Of a stretch of DNA of 7,539 nucleotides, positions 5,872-7,539 are shown in pieces. Location: contig JACMJD010000593.1 in NCBI GenBank assembly GCA_014380825.1, positions 1 through 7,539 of the forward strand, given 5' to 3'. The translations under genes and the position numbers were made by a program. The notes beneath the pieces were generated by a model. That model was not told the origin of the DNA, did not search any database, and saw only the letters and a list, made by a program, of their open reading frames with translations. This DNA is from Phycisphaerae bacterium. GTDB lineage: Bacteria > Planctomycetota > Phycisphaerae > Tepidisphaerales > Tepidisphaeraceae. How positions within the stretch are numbered: the first letter of the stretch is position 1; every line of letters starts with the position of its first letter.

Positions 5872-6426
5872 ATGTCGATCCTGTCTGACATCCTCGATCA
5901 CAACCGCCGCTTCGTCGCGAACAAGGAATACCGGCAGTACGAGACCGACCAGTGGCCCAACAAGAAGATCGTCGTCGTCACGTGCATGGACACCCGGCTG
6001 GTCGAGCTGCTCCCGGCCGCGATGGACCTGCGCCAAGGCGACGCGAAAGTCCTGAAAACCGCCGGCGCGATCGTCGCCCATCCGTTCGGCAGCATCATGC
6101 GGAGCATCCTGGTCGCGGTGTATCAATTGGGCGCGCAAGAGGTCGCCGTCGTCGGCCATCACAACTGCGGCATGACGAATCTCAGCTGCGAAAAGATCCT
6201 TGAATCCGCCAGGTCGCGCGGTATTGACCCCAACGTAATCGAAACCCTAAAGCACGGCGGGATCGACCTGCAGAAGTGGCTCAGCGGTTTCAGCGACGTG
6301 CGAGACAGCGTGCGTGAGAGCGTGAAGGTCATCCAAAACCATCCGCTGATGCCGAAGGATATCCTGGTGCATGGCCTACTGATCTCGCCGGAGACGGGAG
6401 CGTTGGAACTCGTCGAACCGGCATAG
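5872..6426 (+). CDS. Beta-carbonic anhydrase (YtiB type)
   Basis: Catalyses reversible hydration of CO2 to bicarbonate in the cytoplasm, with a zinc ion in the active site. The 184-aa protein carries CMDTR (38-42) with Cys38 and the Asp40-Arg42 pair, and GHHNCGM (95-101) with His96 and Cys99: together the Cys-His-Cys zinc site of beta enzymes. The opening MSILSDILDHNRRF, the block VELLPAAMDLR (44-54), HPFGSIMRSILVAVYQLGA (70-88) and HGLLISPETGALEL near the end closely follow the Bacillus YtiB subgroup, of about the same length (recalled, not searched). Gene looks complete. No good ribosome binding site; translation may be low or start on a short leader. Its promoter should lie in 5757-5871 beside or inside the palindromic repeat. 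It converges with the 74-aa gene. Confidence 0.93.
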   Translation: MSILSDILDHNRRFVANKEYRQYETDQWPNKKIVVVTCMDTRLVELLPAAMDLRQGDAKVLKTAGAIVAHPFGSIMRSILVAVYQLGAQEVAVVGHHNCGMTNLSCEKILESARSRGIDPNVIETLKHGGIDLQKWLSGFSDVRDSVRESVKVIQNHPLMPKDILVHGLLISPETGALELVEPA

Positions 6427-6430
6427 GGTG

Positions 6431-6456
6431 TTGCGCGCAAGGCTCGCACGCGTGCG
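6431..6456. terminator. Twin palindromes between convergent genes, possible terminator
   Basis: TTGCGCGCAA (6431-6440) and CGCACGCGTGCG (6445-6456) are perfect palindromes four bases apart in the 30 bases between the stops of the carbonic anhydrase gene and the facing 74-aa gene. Position suggests a two-way terminator, but stems are short with no loop and no T-run follows, so it is not a standard intrinsic one. It could also be a protein binding site. Confidence 0.35.
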
Positions 6457-6681
6457 TCACGCGACCGCTTTGAACACGCGTCCATGCTTACGCAGATAAG
6501 CCAAATCACCGTCTGCGACGTGCTGCGCCACGTCATCGAGAAATCGAACGGTCTTTGATTCAAGACACGGCTCGGACGGATCATCGGCGGGATACACGAC
6601 GTCGATCTCAACCTCGACCGCGTACTTTCCACGCTGAACCCAACGCTTCCGTCTTTCGCGACGTTCCTTCTGAGCTTTCAT
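6457..6681 (-). CDS. Small conserved-looking protein paired with DUF4258 gene
   Basis: A 74-aa protein of unknown function. A very basic N-terminus (KERRERRKRWVQRGK, 5-19) is followed by a probable beta-strand EVEIDVVYPADDPSEPCLES (23-42) and an ending VRFLDDVAQHVADGDLAYL (45-63) with KHGRVFKAV. The compact alternating pattern reads as a genuine protein. The start at 6681 is chosen because its ATG overlaps the stop of the DUF4258-like frame as ATGA, the sign of translational coupling. A longer frame from 6762 is rejected because that part is the DUF4258 remnant read in another frame. The pairing suggests a two-gene module such as a toxin with an antitoxin or accessory protein; that role is inference only. 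Confidence 0.7.
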   Translation of the reverse strand: MKAQKERRERRKRWVQRGKYAVEVEIDVVYPADDPSEPCLESKTVRFLDDVAQHVADGDLAYLRKHGRVFKAVA

Positions 6682-6971
6682 CGTTGTAAGCGCATTCGAC
6701 GCGGGAAATAGACAGTCACAAGTTTCGCGCGGCGGCTTTTGCGTAGCCACGACCAAATACATTCTACATCAGTTCCGTCTGCCAGTGTCTGGTATTACAA
6801 CGGACGCATTCGGAAGGCTTTTCGGGCGTGCGAACCAGCGTTGCCGTGTAAATTCGCGACGAGTTGCCAAGGTGAGATCCATCGCTCTTCGCACCGTTCG
6901 TCCGCGTGAAAACTGATGAGGAATCGATTTTCGCGCACCGCACGATGGATTTGGTTGAACAGTTGGCCCAT
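6678..6971 (-). pseudogene. DUF4258-like gene broken by two compensating frameshifts
   Basis: Between ATG 6971 and TGA 6678 (98 codons) three pieces in two frames add up to one DUF4258-like protein. Frame one begins MGQLFNQIHRAVRENR, then FLISFHADERCEERWISPWQ and LVANLHGN. From 6840 to 6796 the frame one base earlier gives RWFARPKSLPNASVV. From 6794 the first frame resumes with YQTLADGTDVECIWSWLRK and SRRAKLVTVYFP to the TGA. This is the order I recall for the family: HA-x-ERxxERxI, then ERPxSxPNPSVE, then LPDGT, then WSWLxxSRRAKLVTVYF. As the DNA stands, frame one stops at TAA 6795-6797. A lost base near 6841 and a gained base near 6795 explain it, so the gene is probably inactive. DUF4258 proteins are often grouped with small toxin-like folds; function here is unproven. 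The gene begins 36 bases after the uvrA stop. Confidence 0.7.
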
Positions 6972-7007
6972 CGGTCGTGGAAAGTTTACCGATCCGTGAA
7001 CGCAGTG

Positions 7008-7539
7008 TCAGACATTCGACGCGACCATTTTTCTGGATTTTGCAGGTTCGAGCTTGTGCCTCAGATGCTCCGCCGTATGACTTCCCTCAACCTCAACCAC
7101 TTTCTCAGGCGGACCCGCGGCGATGACTTGGCCGCCTGCATTTCCGCCTTCGGGGCCCATGTCGATGAGCCAGTCGGCACACTTAATCACATCTAGGTTG
7201 TGCTCGATGATCAGGATCGTGTTACCCAGGTCGGCGAGGCGATTCAGGACGGTCAGGAGATTTCGGATGTCGGCGAAGTGCAGGCCCGTGGTCGGCTCGT
7301 CCAGCACATACAACGTGTGACCGGTTTGGGATTTGCCCAGCTCGCTCGCCAGCTTCACTCGCTGCGCTTCACCACCGGACAGCTGCGTGCTCGGTTGGCC
7401 TAGCTTGATGTAGCTCAGGCCGACATCGTTGACGGCTTTGAGCATTTGATGAATGCGCGGGAAGTTCTCGAAGAAGACCATCGCCTCTTCGACGGTCATC
7501 GCCAGCACATCGGCGATGGTCTTGCCGCGGTAATGAATC
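7008..7539 (-). CDS. uvrA: UvrABC system protein A, C-terminal part, 5' end missing
   Basis: Encodes the ATPase that scans DNA for bulky damage in nucleotide excision repair and loads UvrB. The 176 residues visible are the end of the second ABC domain: [39 protein letters not shown], the signature [17 protein letters not shown] (about 51-67 of the visible part), Walker [14 protein letters not shown] (75-87), the H-loop [10 protein letters not shown] (110-119) and the closing [20 protein letters not shown]. This spacing is specific to UvrA. The stop TGA is at 7010-7008, after a normal short variable tail. The zinc finger, first ABC domain and start lie outside the window. An antisense frame at 6906-7196 is not a gene. 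Confidence 0.97.
   Translation of the reverse strand, partial: IHYRGKTIADVLAMTVEEAMVFFENFPRIHQMLKAVNDVGLSYIKLGQPSTQLSGGEAQRVKLASELGKSQTGHTLYVLDEPTTGLHFADIRNLLTVLNRLADLGNTILIIEHNLDVIKCADWLIDMGPEGGNAGGQVIAAGPPEKVVEVEGSHTAEHLRHKLEPAKSRKMVASNV

Noticed and set aside
6682..6762. Upstream extension of the 74-aa gene to an ATG at 6762
   Set aside because: This stretch encodes VECIWSWLRKSRRAKL in the DUF4258 frame, and the ATG at 6681 fits an ATGA overlap.
6906..7196. 96-codon plus-strand frame starting in the gap and running into uvrA
   Set aside because: It is antisense to uvrA and to the DUF4258 remnant and has no recognisable domain.
1..7539. CRISPR array, tRNA or rRNA genes, integrase or transposase
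   Set aside because: I saw no regularly spaced repeats, no cloverleaf with a TTCGA-type arm in gene gaps, no conserved rRNA segments and no recombinase motifs on either strand.

Overview
The window is a high-GC bacterial chromosomal region that includes a probable replication origin. Genes are densely packed, Shine-Dalgarno signals are weak, and the mix of genes (YtiB-type carbonic anhydrase, LssY_C protein, secreted PQQ-dehydrogenase-like propeller, short palindromic repeats between genes) would suit a Planctomycetota-like or similar free-living lineage. The lineage is an inference from memory of such genomes and is not proven by the sequence.

Layout. The first 731 bases hold the N-terminal two thirds of dnaN on the minus strand. 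Bases 732-1085 have no gene and carry the signals of oriC: a perfect DnaA box, a variant box, two weaker boxes, a run of DnaA-trio-like trinucleotides, an AT-rich unwinding region and a nested inverted repeat. Order and polarity (DnaA box, spacer, trios, AT-rich stretch, dnaN) match the basal unwinding system known from the Bacillus subtilis dnaA-dnaN intergenic origin. The dnaA gene is not next to this origin within the window. On the other flank (1086-1535, plus) is a membrane protein with an HExxH motif.

Bases 1552-3245 (minus) hold the ATPase and permease of a zinc/manganese-type ABC importer, overlapping by ATGA. A 26-bp-arm inverted repeat made of GGGGAGGTG-like units sits inside the 3' end of the ATPase gene. 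No substrate-binding protein gene is visible. A small two-helix membrane protein with a DUF3592-like tail (3320-3772, plus) converges on a secreted beta-propeller protein (3780-4970, minus). A membrane-anchored LssY_C protein (5049-5756, plus) diverges from the propeller gene, and an 82-bp palindromic repeat begins at its stop codon. A YtiB-type beta-carbonic anhydrase follows (5872-6426, plus).

The right end is a minus-strand run: the 3' part of uvrA (7008-7539), a DUF4258-like gene broken by two compensating one-base shifts (6678-6971), and a 74-aa conserved-looking small protein (6457-6681) whose start overlaps the DUF4258 stop as ATGA. The DUF4258 remnant only appears when three short stretches in two frames are joined. 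The two most rewarding places are the origin and this broken two-gene module.
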